DNA from: an uncultured Clostridia bacterium
Lineage (GTDB): Bacteria > Bacillota > Clostridia > TANB77 > CAG-465
DNA length: 52,483 bases
NCBI GenBank assembly: GCA_934130325.1
Contig: CAKOYA010000007.1
Coordinates: 1-52,483 of the forward strand
Direction of reading: 5' to 3'
The notes beneath the pieces were generated by a model, which did not search any database, was not told the DNA's origin, and worked only from the letters and a program-made list of their open reading frames with translations. Within the stretch, counting starts at the first letter, position 1; every line of letters begins with the position of its first letter. Position numbers and translations under genes: made by a program. Positions 34,049 through 44,675 of this stretch are shown here, piece by piece.

Positions 34049-37000
34049 TTAGTCATCGTTATCTTCATACTCTGAAACATCATTTATAACTTCTTCAGAA
34101 TTATCAAAATCATAGTTATTTATACTCTCTTTAGTTTCCACTTCTAAATCATTATAATTTACTACACCTGTTCCAGCTGGTATTAATCTACCTATAATAA
34201 CGTTTTCCTTTAATCCCTGTAATTTATCAACTTTTCCTTTAACAGCTGCATCAGTTAAAACTCTTGCAGTTTCTTGGAATGAAGCTGCAGAAAGGAATGA
34301 ATCTGTAAGAAGTGCTATTTTTGTTATACCTAATAGAGTCTTTTGTCCTTTTGCTTTCTTCTTACCCTCTAAATCACATTTTTTATTTTCAGAATTAAAT
34401 TCTGTCATATCTACGGTTGTACCAGAAATCAAATTAGTATCCCCAGCATCCTCAACATGTATTTTTCTTAGCATCTGACGAGCAACTATCTCAATATGCT
34501 TATCATTTATATGAACACCTTGTGTTCTATAAACCTTTTGTACTTCTTCAATTAAATAATTCTCTACTGCTACAGCTCCTTTAATCCTAATAATATCATG
34601 TGGATCAAGTGATCCTTCTGTTATTCTATCACCAGCTTTTACCACATCACCATCACTTACTACTAGCCTCATACCATATGCTATAACATAATTTTCTACA
34701 TGTTTATCATCCTTAGTAACTGTTACTACTTTATTATTTCCATGCTCACCAATCGAAACAACGCCATCAATTTCAGTTACCATAGCAACACCTTTTGGCT
34801 TTCTTGCTTCAAATAGTTCTTCAACTCTAGGAAGACCTTGAGTTATATCAGATCCGGCTACACCACCACTATGTATTGTTCTCATTGTAAGCTGAGTACC
34901 TGGCTCACCTATTGATTGAGCTGCTATAATACCTATAGCCTCACCTGTAGATATAGGTTCACCTGTTGCAAGATTTTTTCCATAACATTTAGCGCAAACT
35001 CCTCTTACAGATTCACATGTAAGTGCAGACCTAATAAATACACTTTCTACTCCAGTAGAAATAATTTTATTTGCAATTTCATCAGTTATATATGTATTTT
35101 TAGGGAACATTAATTTTCCGTCATTGTCTAATATGTCTTGTGCTAAATATCTACCTTCAATTCTTTCATAAAGTTTCTCTATAGGTTCTCCACTTTCTAA
35201 TATACTAGATACTTCAAATCCATGTTCAGTTCCGCAGTCTTCTTCCATAACTATAACATCTTGATTAACATCTACTAATCTACGAGTCAAATAACCAGAA
35301 TCTGCAGTTCTTAAGGCAGTATCTGCCAAACCTTTTCTTGCACCATGAGAGGCAATGAAAAATTCAAGAACATCAAGTCCCTCTTTAAAGTTTGACTTGA
35401 TTGGAAGCTCAATTGTTTGTCCCATAGTATTGGCCATAAGACCACGCATACCGGCAAGCTGTCTAATCTGAGTAGGATTACCTCTAGCACCAGTATGAGC
35501 CATCATTTGTATTGGGTTCATTTTATTTGGATTATTCATAATTTCAGCTTGAATTTTATCTGTGGCACTAGACCATATTTTAATTATTTCGTTATATCTT
35601 TCATCATTAGATATTAATCCACGTTTGAAATTCTTTATAACTTTTTCTGCTTTTTCTTCAGCCTCAGCAAGAATTTCTGGTTTATTTTTTGGAATTTCTA
35701 TATCTGAAACAGATACAGTAACAGCTGCTTGTGTTGAATATTTATATCCATTAGATTTTATATCATCAAGTATAACAGCAGTTTTAGTAATTCCATGTTT
35801 AGCTATACATTTATCTATTATTATTCCTAGCTCTTTCTTTTTAACAGGAAAATCAATCTCAAGTTTTAATAAATTTTCTTCTACAGATCTATCAACAAAT
35901 CCAATATCTTGAGGTATATAACTATTAAAAATTAATCTACCAGCTGTAGCATCAATTATTCCAGTTATTTTTTTATCATCAATTACTTTACTTACTCTAA
36001 CTTTAATTGGAGTATGCATACCTATAACTTTTTCATCATATGCCATCATGGCCTCATCTATATTAGAAAATACTTTACACTTATCACTTCCAGGTTCACC
36101 ATCAACTTCTGCAGTCAAATAATATGAACCAAGAATCATATCTTGTGATGGAACTGTTACTGGTTTTCCATCTTGAAGTTTTAGTAAATTATTTGAAGCT
36201 AACATTAAAATCTTTGATTCTGCAACAGCTTCAGGTGATAAAGGTACATGTACTGCCATTTGGTCACCATCAAAGTCAGCATTAAATGCTGTACATACAA
36301 GTGGATGTAGTTTGATAGCCCTTCCTTCAACTAAAACAGGTTCAAAAGCTTGTATACCTAATCTATGAAGTGTTGGGGCACGGTTTAACATTACAGGTCT
36401 ATCTTTTATAACTTCCTCCAAAACATCCCATACTTCTACAGCTGTTCTTTCAACCATTCTTTTAGCATTTTTTATATTAAAGGCAATTCCCCTTTTTACT
36501 AATTCTTTCATAACAAAAGGTTTAAACAATTCAAGCGCCATTTCTCTTGGAAGTCCACATTGATATATTTTCAAATCTGGGCCAACAACTATAACTGAAC
36601 GACCAGAATAGTCTACCCTTTTTCCAAGAAGATTTTGTCTAAATCTACCTTGCTTTCCCTTTAACATATCTGATAGAGATTTTAAGGCTCTACCACCTGC
36701 GCCAGTAATAGGTCTACCGCGTCTTCCGTTATCGATTAACGCATCAACTGCTTCTTGCAACATTCTCTTTTCATTTCTTACAATTATATCAGGCGCTTCT
36801 AGCTCTAATAATCTTTTTAATCTATTATTTCTATTAATAACTCTTCTATACAAATCATTTAAATCAGAAGTAGCAAATCTACCTCCATCAAGTTGAGTCA
36901 TAGGTCTAAGTTCAGGTGGTATAACAGGTAAAACTTCCAATATCATCCATTCTGGCTTATTACCTGACTCAATAAAAGCATCTACAGTCTCTAATCTTTT

Positions 37001-37624
37001 TACAATTTTAGCCCTTTTTGCACCTGTTGCTTTATCTAATTCCTTCAAAAGTTTATTCTTCAAATCATTAAGATCAACCTTTGAAAGTAATTCTCTAACA
37101 GCCTCAGCTCCCATTCCAACTCTAAAACTAGAAGGTCCATACTTTTCTATAGCTTCCCTATACTCTTTTTCATTTAATATATCACATTGTTTCAATCCTG
37201 TTTCCTTTGCATCTAGCACAATGTATGAAGCAAAATATAGTACTTTTTCTAAAGCCTTAGGTGAAATATCAAGTATAAGGCCCATTCTACCTGGTATTCC
37301 TTTAAAAAACCATATATGTGATACTGGGCAAGCAAGTTCTATATGTCCCAATCTCTCACGTCTTACTTTTTTCTTTGTTACTTCAACACCACATCTATCA
37401 CAGATTATTCCTTTATATCTTACTTTTTTATATTTTCCACAATGACATTCCCAGTCTTTGGTAGGACCAAATATCTTTTCGCAGAAAAGTCCATCTCTTT
37501 CTGGCTTTAATGTTCTGTAATTTATAGTTTCAGGTTTTTTAACTTCTCCTTTTGACCATTCTCTGATCTTTTCAGGAGATGCAAGTCCAATACTTAATCT
37601 ATCAAACTTTTCTAAATCTTGCAT
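34049..37624 (-). CDS. rpoC: RNA polymerase beta' subunit
   Basis: A 1191-aa beta' subunit. The N-terminal zinc ribbon has CHCGKYKKVRYKGIICDRCG (about 60-79). The catalytic triad sits in FNADFDGDQMAVHVPL. The second zinc site (CESVRGVCAKCYG), the bridge-helix/trigger-loop region (TADSGYLTRRLVDVNQD) and SIGEPGTQLTMRTIHSGG are intact. The C-terminus ends in an acidic Asn/Asp tail. It follows rpoB by 23 nt with a GGGGGAAAT site. Confidence 0.99.
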   Translation of the reverse strand: MQDLEKFDRLSIGLASPEKIREWSKGEVKKPETINYRTLKPERDGLFCEKIFGPTKDWECHCGKYKKVRYKGIICDRCGVEVTKKKVRRERLGHIELACPVSHIWFFKGIPGRMGLILDISPKALEKVLYFASYIVLDAKETGLKQCDILNEKEYREAIEKYGPSSFRVGMGAEAVRELLSKVDLNDLKNKLLKELDKATGAKRAKIVKRLETVDAFIESGNKPEWMILEVLPVIPPELRPMTQLDGGRFATSDLNDLYRRVINRNNRLKRLLELEAPDIIVRNEKRMLQEAVDALIDNGRRGRPITGAGGRALKSLSDMLKGKQGRFRQNLLGKRVDYSGRSVIVVGPDLKIYQCGLPREMALELFKPFVMKELVKRGIAFNIKNAKRMVERTAVEVWDVLEEVIKDRPVMLNRAPTLHRLGIQAFEPVLVEGRAIKLHPLVCTAFNADFDGDQMAVHVPLSPEAVAESKILMLASNNLLKLQDGKPVTVPSQDMILGSYYLTAEVDGEPGSDKCKVFSNIDEAMMAYDEKVIGMHTPIKVRVSKVIDDKKITGIIDATAGRLIFNSYIPQDIGFVDRSVEENLLKLEIDFPVKKKELGIIIDKCIAKHGITKTAVILDDIKSNGYKYSTQAAVTVSVSDIEIPKNKPEILAEAEEKAEKVIKNFKRGLISNDERYNEIIKIWSSATDKIQAEIMNNPNKMNPIQMMAHTGARGNPTQIRQLAGMRGLMANTMGQTIELPIKSNFKEGLDVLEFFIASHGARKGLADTALRTADSGYLTRRLVDVNQDVIVMEEDCGTEHGFEVSSILESGEPIEKLYERIEGRYLAQDILDNDGKLMFPKNTYITDEIANKIISTGVESVFIRSALTCESVRGVCAKCYGKNLATGEPISTGEAIGIIAAQSIGEPGTQLTMRTIHSGGVAGSDITQGLPRVEELFEARKPKGVAMVTEIDGVVSIGEHGNNKVVTVTKDDKHVENYVIAYGMRLVVSDGDVVKAGDRITEGSLDPHDIIRIKGAVAVENYLIEEVQKVYRTQGVHINDKHIEIVARQMLRKIHVEDAGDTNLISGTTVDMTEFNSENKKCDLEGKKKAKGQKTLLGITKIALLTDSFLSAASFQETARVLTDAAVKGKVDKLQGLKENVIIGRLIPAGTGVVNYNDLEVETKESINNYDFDNSEEVINDVSEYEDNDD

Positions 37625-37647
37625 TATTTATTTCCCCCTTATACTTT

Positions 37648-40600
37648 TTATTCTTCGTCAGCCGTATAATCATCTTTTTCATATTCATCATTTTCTTCAG
37701 TTTCATCAATAACTTCGCCATTCTCATCTTCTAAAGTCATACCAATAAAATCATTTTCAGTAACTGTCATATCAATATCATCATCAAATTTTGGTTCAAC
37801 ACCATCAGTATCATCCTCAATAGATTCTCTAAGTTCTAATTTTTCATCTTCACGATACATTTTTAAATCTAATGCTAAGCTTTGAAGTTCTTTTGTAAGT
37901 ACCCTAAATGATTCTGGTATTCCAGGAGCAGGTATACTTTCACCTTTTACAATTGCTTCATAAGTTTTTAATCTTCCTACTGTATCATCAGATTTAACTG
38001 TAAGCATTTCTTGTAAAGTATATGATGCACCATATGCTTCTAAAGCCCAAACTTCCATTTCACCAAATCTTTGTCCACCAAATTGTGCTTTACCACCTAA
38101 AGGTTGTTGAGTAACTAATGAATATGGTCCTATTGAACGGGCATGTATTTTATCCTCAACCATATGATATAGTTTTAACATATACATATATCCTACTGTA
38201 ACTTCCGCATCTAAAAGTTCACCTGTTCTTCCATCATGAATTGGGAATTTTCCTGTTGGATTTAAACCTTGTTTTTCAAATAAGGCTTTAATATCTGCTT
38301 CCTTTGCTCCATCAAATACAGGAGTAGATATTTTCCATCCTAATGTTTTAGCAACGTATCCTAAATGTACTTCTAAAACTTGCCCTACATTCATACGAGA
38401 AGGTATACCAAGTGGATTTAATACTATTTGTAAAGGAGTTCCATCAGGTAAATAAGGCATGTCTTCTCTTGGTAATATACGAGAAATTACACCTTTATTA
38501 CCATGACGTCCAGCTATTTTATCACCAACAGCTATTTTTCTTTTTTGAGCTATATATATTCTTACAACTTTATTAACTCCCGTAGCCAATTCATCACAAT
38601 TATCTCTTGTATAAATTTTTACATCGACAACTGTTCCAGCTTCACCATGTGGCACTCTAAGTGAAGTATCTCTAACTTCTCTAGATTTTTCTCCAAATAT
38701 AGCTCTTAATAATTTTTCTTCAGCTGTAAGTTCTGTTTCACCCTTTGGACTAACTTTTCCTACTAATATATCGCCAGGTCTTACTTCAGCGCCTATTCTA
38801 ATAATACCATTTTCATCTAAGTCTTTAAGTGCATCGTCACCAACATTTGGCACTTCTCTTGTAATTTCTTCTTCGCCAAGTTTTGTATCCCTAGCCTCGC
38901 AATCATAATCTTCAATATGAATTGTTGTAAGTACATCATCTCTTACTAAATCTTCAGAAATAAGTATTGCATCTTCGTAGTTATAACCTTCCCATGTCAT
39001 AAATCCTACAAGGATGTTTTTACCAAGTGCCAATTCACCTTTATCAGTTGAAGGACCGTCAGCAATTACATCACCTTTTTTTACTTTTTCGCCTTTTAAC
39101 ACAATTGGCTTTTGATTTATACATGTACCTTGGTTAGATCTCTGATATTTAATTAAATGATATTCGTCTTTACCATTTTTTGTATCGATTATTATTTTAT
39201 TAGCACTAACATATGATACTATACCATCATTTTTGGCTATTATTACAATTCCTGAGTCAACCGCAGCTTTGTACTCAATTCCAGTTCCTACAATTGGACT
39301 ATCAGCCTTTATTAAAGGTACAGCTTGACGTTGCATGTTTGAACCCATAAGTGCACGTTTTGCATCATCATTTTCTAAGAATGGTATCATTGCTGTTGCT
39401 ACTGATACAAGTTGTTTAGGAGAAACGTCCATCAAATCAACTTTTTCTTTTTCTATTTCTATTATCTCATCTTGATGTCTTATTTTTACTCTTTTACGAG
39501 TAAATTTATTTTCATCATCTAGAGGTTCATTTGCTTGAGCCACTATATAATTGTCTTCCTCATCAGCAGTAAGATATACTACTTCATCAGTTACCACACC
39601 AGTTTCCTTATCTATAACTCTATATGGTGCCTCAATAAATCCATATCTATTAATCTTAGCAAATGTTGAAAGTGAAGATATAAGTCCTATATTTGGACCT
39701 TCAGGAGATTCAATAGGACAAAGTCTACCATAATGTGTGTGATGAACATCACGAACTTCAAATCCAGCTCTTTCACGTGTTAATCCACCAGGCCCTAAAG
39801 CTGATATTCTCCTTTTATGTGTAAGTTCTGCTAAAGGATTTATTTGATCCATAAATTGTGAAAGTTGTGAACTACCAAAAAATTCTCTTAATGCTCCAAC
39901 AACAGGTTTAATATTTATAAGCGTTTGAGGAGTAGCTGCATCTAAATCTTGTGTTGCCATTCTTTCACGAACAACTCTTTCTAAACGAGCAAGTCCAATT
40001 CTAAATTGATTTTGTAGTAATTCGCCAACACATCTTACACGTCTATTTCCCAAATGATCTATATCATCAGTTTCACCCAATCCAAATCTAAAATTAACAA
40101 AATAATTTATTGAAGCCATCACATCATCAAGCGTTGCGCACTTGACAACTAATTTTTCCCTATTTAATTTGATTTTTTTTCTTAATTCTTTTTCTTCTAA
40201 ATCACCATATTTTTCTAGTATTTCTTTTAGTACAGGTAGATATACTTCTTCTTTTATAACATCTTTATCTATTTCAATACCAAGATACTTAGAAATATCA
40301 ACTGTATTATTACCGATAATTTTAACTTTTTTATCATCTACATTGATATATACAACATTAATACCAGAATGTTTGATTTCATATGCTTTTTCTTCGGATA
40401 TAACTTCTCCAGCATTTACAAGTATTTCTCCTGTTTCCTCGTTTATGATATTCTCGTAAGCAACTCTTCCTTTTATTCTTTCTGCTATACTTAATTTTTT
40501 ATTATACTTATATCTTCCTACCCTTGCAAGATCATATCTTCTAGGTTCAAATAACAATCCAAATAATAAACTTTTTGCTGCATCAACATGTAACGGCTCA

Positions 40601-41322
40601 CCAGGTCTTAATTTTTTATATATTTCCAATAAAGCTGCATCTTGAGTTTTAGAAGGATCTTTATACAAAATGTTATTTATTAAGTCATCTTCAAATAAAT
40701 CAATTATTTGTTGATCTGTTTCAATTCCTAAAGCCCTAATTAAAGTAGTTATTGGAACTTTTCTTGTTCTATCTACTCTAGCATAAATCATATCTGAAGC
40801 ATCAGATTCATATTCAAGCCATGTACCACGTATAGGCATAACTGTTGAAGTATATAACAACTTACCTGTTTTATCCCTTTCAGAAGCAAAATACACACCC
40901 GGAGAACGTACAAGTTGTGAAATAATAACTCTCTCTGCTCCATTAATTAAAAATGTACCACTATCTGTCATAACAGGCAAATCGCCAAAGAATATTTCTT
41001 GTTCCTTTATTTCCCCAGTTTCACGATTTATAAGACGAACTTGTACTTGTAATCTAGAAGAATAACTTGTATTTCTTTCCTTTGCTTCTTCTATTGTATA
41101 TTTTGTTTCTTTCTCTAGTCTATAATCTACAAATTCTAAAAATAAATTGCCAGAAAAATCAGATATAGGAGATGCATCAAACAATACATCTTTTAGTCCT
41201 GATTTTAAGAACCAATCGTAAGATTGTTTTTGAATATCAATTAAGTCAGGCATATCTATAACTTCTTTGATATTTGAAAAACTCATTCTAGTAGCTTTTC
41301 CATTTTTAATTTCATGAACCAT
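37648..41322 (-). CDS. rpoB: RNA polymerase beta subunit
   Basis: A 1224-aa beta subunit. The rifampicin region reads FFGSSQLSQFMDQINPLAELTHKRRISALGPGGL and appears wild type. GNKGVISRILPREDMPYLPDG and the C-terminal LGGKAQFGGQRFGEMEVWALEAYGA are present, then a long acidic tail (last 60 residues). The start is the ATG at 41322 after GGGGG; the longer reading begins inside the leader. rplJ and rplL, often upstream, are not there, so rpoBC forms its own unit with a 185-nt leader. Confidence 0.98.
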   Translation of the reverse strand: MVHEIKNGKATRMSFSNIKEVIDMPDLIDIQKQSYDWFLKSGLKDVLFDASPISDFSGNLFLEFVDYRLEKETKYTIEEAKERNTSYSSRLQVQVRLINRETGEIKEQEIFFGDLPVMTDSGTFLINGAERVIISQLVRSPGVYFASERDKTGKLLYTSTVMPIRGTWLEYESDASDMIYARVDRTRKVPITTLIRALGIETDQQIIDLFEDDLINNILYKDPSKTQDAALLEIYKKLRPGEPLHVDAAKSLLFGLLFEPRRYDLARVGRYKYNKKLSIAERIKGRVAYENIINEETGEILVNAGEVISEEKAYEIKHSGINVVYINVDDKKVKIIGNNTVDISKYLGIEIDKDVIKEEVYLPVLKEILEKYGDLEEKELRKKIKLNREKLVVKCATLDDVMASINYFVNFRFGLGETDDIDHLGNRRVRCVGELLQNQFRIGLARLERVVRERMATQDLDAATPQTLINIKPVVGALREFFGSSQLSQFMDQINPLAELTHKRRISALGPGGLTRERAGFEVRDVHHTHYGRLCPIESPEGPNIGLISSLSTFAKINRYGFIEAPYRVIDKETGVVTDEVVYLTADEEDNYIVAQANEPLDDENKFTRKRVKIRHQDEIIEIEKEKVDLMDVSPKQLVSVATAMIPFLENDDAKRALMGSNMQRQAVPLIKADSPIVGTGIEYKAAVDSGIVIIAKNDGIVSYVSANKIIIDTKNGKDEYHLIKYQRSNQGTCINQKPIVLKGEKVKKGDVIADGPSTDKGELALGKNILVGFMTWEGYNYEDAILISEDLVRDDVLTTIHIEDYDCEARDTKLGEEEITREVPNVGDDALKDLDENGIIRIGAEVRPGDILVGKVSPKGETELTAEEKLLRAIFGEKSREVRDTSLRVPHGEAGTVVDVKIYTRDNCDELATGVNKVVRIYIAQKRKIAVGDKIAGRHGNKGVISRILPREDMPYLPDGTPLQIVLNPLGIPSRMNVGQVLEVHLGYVAKTLGWKISTPVFDGAKEADIKALFEKQGLNPTGKFPIHDGRTGELLDAEVTVGYMYMLKLYHMVEDKIHARSIGPYSLVTQQPLGGKAQFGGQRFGEMEVWALEAYGASYTLQEMLTVKSDDTVGRLKTYEAIVKGESIPAPGIPESFRVLTKELQSLALDLKMYREDEKLELRESIEDDTDGVEPKFDDDIDMTVTENDFIGMTLEDENGEVIDETEENDEYEKDDYTADEE

Positions 41323-41359
41323 TTTTATACCCCCAAAACACAACACCAAAAAGACAACA

Positions 41360-41396
41360 AAAAGCTAAATTAGTTTACATAAACTAATTCGCTTTT
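41360..41396 (-). terminator. Terminator-like hairpin in the rpoB leader
   Basis: On the minus strand AAAAGC and AATTAGTTTA pair with TAAACTAATT and GCTTTT, followed by TTGTTGTCTTTTT. It lies between the rpoB promoter and ribosome binding site, so it would act as an attenuator rather than as an end of a gene. Confidence 0.55.
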
Positions 41397-41506
41397 ATAT
41401 TATCTTTTTTTAACTAAATATAATTTTTAATTTATTCACTATTTCAACCATCCTTTTTAAATCATAGTTTACATAGTAATACCTCTTAAGAAACAATGTT
41501 TTAATT

Positions 41507-41535
41507 ATTATATCATAAGTTAATATGTGAGTCAA
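41507..41535 (-). promoter_or_regulatory. Promoter of rpoB-rpoC
   Basis: Minus-strand TTGACT (41530-41535) and TATAAT (41507-41512) with a 17-bp spacer, about 185 bp before rpoB. Confidence 0.85.
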
Positions 41536-41605
41536 TACAAATATTTAAAAACTTAATATTTTTTAGAATTTTATTATTCAATTTATAATCAAATTATAAT
41601 CCTAA

Positions 41606-41634
41606 TTGCATTTATACTGTATATATGATATATA
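41606..41634 (+). promoter_or_regulatory. Promoter of alr
   Basis: TTGCAT (41606-41611) and TATATA (41629-41634), 17 bp apart. An overlapping TATAAT two bases on is an alternative -10. The implied leader is only about 15 nt. Confidence 0.6.
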
Positions 41635-41656
41635 ATTATACAGTGAGGTGAAAAAA

Positions 41657-42751
41657 TTGTCAGCAAAATTGTACATTAATTCAAAAAATATATTAAATAA
41701 TATTAACTACTTAAAATCAAAATTAAATAGCAACACAAATATAATAGCAATGATTAAAGCAAATGCATATGGATGTGGAGCAATAAATATAGCTAAACTG
41801 CTTGAAAAAAATGGTATCTCAGATTTCGGGGTAGCTTTAGTTTCAGAAGGAGTAAATTTACGAAAAAATAAAATCACTTCTAATATTTTGGTCACATCAC
41901 AATTTTTAGAATGTGATTTTGAAAATATAATAAAATATGATTTAACTGTTTCTGCTTCAAATATTCAATTATTAGAGAAGTTAAACAACTATGCCATTTC
42001 AATGAACTCAAATGTTAAAATACATATTAAAATTGATAGTGGTATGGGAAGATTAGGTTTTGATGAAGCAAGTATTTATAACAATATAAAATTAATAAAA
42101 GATAATTTAAGGCAACTTCAAATAGAAGGAATTTATACACATCTTTCATGTGCTGATTCTAATATTAATTATACTAAATTTCAACTTGAGATTTTTGATA
42201 GAATAGTAAAGAAATTAAACAACATGGGATACTCTTTTAAATACGTACATGCTCTAAATAGTGCTGGAATTTTGTATTACCCTAATTATCAATATACCCA
42301 TGTACGTAGTGGTATATTAATATACGGTTACATGCCAGACAATTCAATAAAAGATAATAATATATTACCATGTCTTACATTAAAAGCTCCAATAATTAGG
42401 ATACATAATATTATTAATGATACAAAAATTAGTTATGGAGCAACTTATACAGCAAAAGAAGGTCAAAAAATTGCTACAATTCAAATAGGATACGCTGATG
42501 GACTATCTAGGACTTGTTCAAATAGATACTATGTACATATAGGTAACAATAAATGTAAAATTGTAGGAAATATCTGTATGGATATGTGCATGATCGATAT
42601 TTCGAATGTTACCACTCCTATACATGTCGGCGATGAAGTTACAATATTTAAATCAAGAGAAGACCTACAAAAACTAGCACATATAAATCATACAATAACA
42701 TATGAAATTATTTCTAGATTAAACGAACGTATTGAAAGATATTTAATATAA
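41657..42751 (+). CDS. alr: Alanine racemase
   Basis: A 364-aa fold-type III PLP enzyme that makes D-Ala for peptidoglycan. The PLP Lys is in MIKANAYGCGA (about 33-43), substrate-side residues in KIDSGMGRLGF and THLSCAD, and the catalytic Tyr in SYGATYTA (C-terminal domain). IGYADGLSR and GNICMDMCMIDIS complete the signature. I take TTG at 41657 as the start: it lies 6 nt after GAGGTG, whereas the GTG at 41648 is inside that site. Length is normal. Confidence 0.95.
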   Translation: MSAKLYINSKNILNNINYLKSKLNSNTNIIAMIKANAYGCGAINIAKLLEKNGISDFGVALVSEGVNLRKNKITSNILVTSQFLECDFENIIKYDLTVSASNIQLLEKLNNYAISMNSNVKIHIKIDSGMGRLGFDEASIYNNIKLIKDNLRQLQIEGIYTHLSCADSNINYTKFQLEIFDRIVKKLNNMGYSFKYVHALNSAGILYYPNYQYTHVRSGILIYGYMPDNSIKDNNILPCLTLKAPIIRIHNIINDTKISYGATYTAKEGQKIATIQIGYADGLSRTCSNRYYVHIGNNKCKIVGNICMDMCMIDISNVTTPIHVGDEVTIFKSREDLQKLAHINHTITYEIISRLNERIERYLI

Positions 42752-42767
42752 ACCTTATTATTACCAT

Positions 42768-42811
42768 AAAAAATATACGTTATATAGAAAATGACATAAC
42801 GTATATTTTTT
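42768..42811. terminator. Shared terminator of alr and prfA
   Basis: A perfect 16-bp stem (42768-42783 with 42796-42811) with A6/T6 ends works on both strands between convergent genes. Confidence 0.88.
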
Positions 42812-42815
42812 AATT

Positions 42816-43877
42816 TTATATATTTCCTTCTTTTAATCTTTCAGCTCTATCTGCTGTAATTAAAGCCTCTATCATTTCATCTAAGTTTCCATTTAAAAAG
42901 CTTTCAAGTTGATAAATAGTATAGTTAATTCTATGATCAGTTACTCTACTTTGTGGATAATTGTAAGTTCTAATTTTTTCACTTCTATCACCACTTCCAA
43001 CTTGTAACTTTCTTTTTTGAGCTAATTCGCTATCTTGTTTTTCTTGTTCTAATTCATATAGTTTTGATCTTAACATTTTCATAGCCGCCTCTTTATTTTG
43101 TAATTGTGAACGTTCATTTTGGCAAGCAACTACAATTCCAGTTGGAATATGTGTAATTCTTATAGCAGAAGATGTTTTATTTACGTGTTGTCCTCCTGCT
43201 CCACTTGATCTATAAGTATCTATTCTCAAATCGTTTTGATTTATTTCTACTTCCACATCCTCAACTTCGGGCAACACTGCAACTGTTACAGTAGAAGTAT
43301 GAATTCTACCACTTGCTTCTGTTTCAGGAACACGTTGAACTCTATGTACCCCACTTTCAAATTTCAATCTACTATAAGCACCCTTGCCCTTTATCATGAA
43401 AGAAACTTCTTTTAATCCTCCAATTCCGGTTTCGTTTATATCAATTACCTCTATTTGCCATCTTTTTAATTCTGCATACATAGTATACATTCTGTATAAA
43501 TTATATGCAAAGAGTGCAGCTTCTTCTCCACCAGCTCCACCTCTTATTTCAATAATAACATTATTGTCATCATTAACATCTTTTGGTAATAACAATATTT
43601 TTAATTCCTCTTCTAAATTAGGTATTTTATCTTTATTTGTATAATACTCTTCCTCAGCCATTTCCTTCATATCAGGATCGGTCATAAGTTCTTGAGCATC
43701 TTCCATTGCTTGTTTCACGCCCTTATATTCTATGTATTTATCGACAACATCTTTTAAAGCCGATTGTTCCTTCATATATTTTCTCCAAATATTTTGATCT
43801 GAAATTATATCAGGATCTGAAATTTTTCTTGTTAAATCATTATATTTATTTAATAATTCTTCTAATTTATCAAACAT
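42816..43877 (-). CDS. prfA: Peptide chain release factor 1
   Basis: A 353-aa RF1. The codon-recognition PxT tripeptide is PET in HRVQRVPETEASGRIHTS, and the catalytic GGQ is in SSGAGGQHVNKTSSA. KMLRSKLYELE and SGDRSEKIRTYNYPQ follow as usual. It reads UAA and UAG. prmC, often next to it, is absent. GAGGAG lies 7 nt before the ATG. Confidence 0.97.
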   Translation of the reverse strand: MFDKLEELLNKYNDLTRKISDPDIISDQNIWRKYMKEQSALKDVVDKYIEYKGVKQAMEDAQELMTDPDMKEMAEEEYYTNKDKIPNLEEELKILLLPKDVNDDNNVIIEIRGGAGGEEAALFAYNLYRMYTMYAELKRWQIEVIDINETGIGGLKEVSFMIKGKGAYSRLKFESGVHRVQRVPETEASGRIHTSTVTVAVLPEVEDVEVEINQNDLRIDTYRSSGAGGQHVNKTSSAIRITHIPTGIVVACQNERSQLQNKEAAMKMLRSKLYELEQEKQDSELAQKRKLQVGSGDRSEKIRTYNYPQSRVTDHRINYTIYQLESFLNGNLDEMIEALITADRAERLKEGNI

Positions 43878-43910
43878 ATTCTATTCTCCTCATTCATACT
43901 GATACATGTA

Positions 43911-43939
43911 ATTTTAACACATTTTAGTAATACTTTCAA
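43911..43939 (-). promoter_or_regulatory. Promoter of prfA
   Basis: Minus-strand TTGAAA (43934-43939) and TAAAAT (43911-43916) with a 17-bp spacer, 35 bp before prfA. Confidence 0.75.
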
Positions 43940-44049
43940 TAGTTATTTACCTGTTTAAAAGAAAAAATAGACATAATTAAACTACTACATTATGACATAA
44001 CATTTATTTTACGTAAATTTTGTGCTTTTTCAAAATATTAATATATAAA

Positions 44050-44080
44050 ATATCCCCCGAAATTTATCGAAGGATACTTT
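44050..44080 (-). terminator. Terminator of the ankyrin gene
   Basis: On the minus strand GTATCC...CG pairs with CG...GGATAT around a short loop and is followed by TTTTATAT, just after the ankyrin gene's stop. Confidence 0.6.
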
Positions 44081-44090
44081 ACACTATTAT

Positions 44091-44627
44091 TTATTTTTTC
44101 CCAATGTTTTTTGCAAGTATTTTTAGCCAAATTCTCTCAGCCACTGTAAGATTTACTCGCTTATCCTTGAGCAACATTTCCACTATTTCTGTATGACCAT
44201 TTGCTGCTGCATTCCTTACTGCGTAGTTATCATCTGCTCCAGGGTTTACTCGTTTATCCTTAAGTAATAACTCTACTACTCTTACATAACCATTTGCTGC
44301 TGCATTCCTTATTGCGTAGTTATCATCCGCTGCAGGATCTACTCGCTTATCCTTAAGCAACATTTCCACTATTTCTGCATGACCATTTGCTGCTGCATAC
44401 CTTATTGCATAGTTATCTTCTGCTGTAGGGTCTACTCGCTCATACTTGAGTAATATTTCCACTACTTTTGCATAATCATTTCTCACTGCTTTCAAAAATA
44501 CTACATCTTCAAGCCCATCTACCTCATTTAATAAACTAATTATAACACTTTCGTCATATTCAAACAGTTTGGCTAAGTCTATTACATTCCGTAAGCATTC
44601 CCTTAACCTATCTTTATTCTCTAACAT
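44091..44627 (-). CDS. Ankyrin-repeat protein
   Basis: A 178-aa soluble protein. A helical cap (about 1-45) precedes about four ankyrin repeats; three are nearly identical 34-residue units of the form RVDPTAEDNYAIRYAAANGH then AEIVEMLLKDK. The high similarity of the units suggests recent repeat expansion. No signal peptide or membrane helix is seen. Ankyrin repeats bind other proteins; the partner is unknown. The start is the ATG after AAAGGAGG; a longer frame runs back into the group II intron. A consensus promoter lies between intron and gene. A decayed paralogue is 1.3 kb away. Confidence 0.88.
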   Translation of the reverse strand: MLENKDRLRECLRNVIDLAKLFEYDESVIISLLNEVDGLEDVVFLKAVRNDYAKVVEILLKYERVDPTAEDNYAIRYAAANGHAEIVEMLLKDKRVDPAADDNYAIRNAAANGYVRVVELLLKDKRVNPGADDNYAVRNAAANGHTEIVEMLLKDKRVNLTVAERIWLKILAKNIGKK

Positions 44628-44675
44628 AATAAATTCCTCCTTTAAATTATTTAGAAGTATTTTTTTCACTACTTT

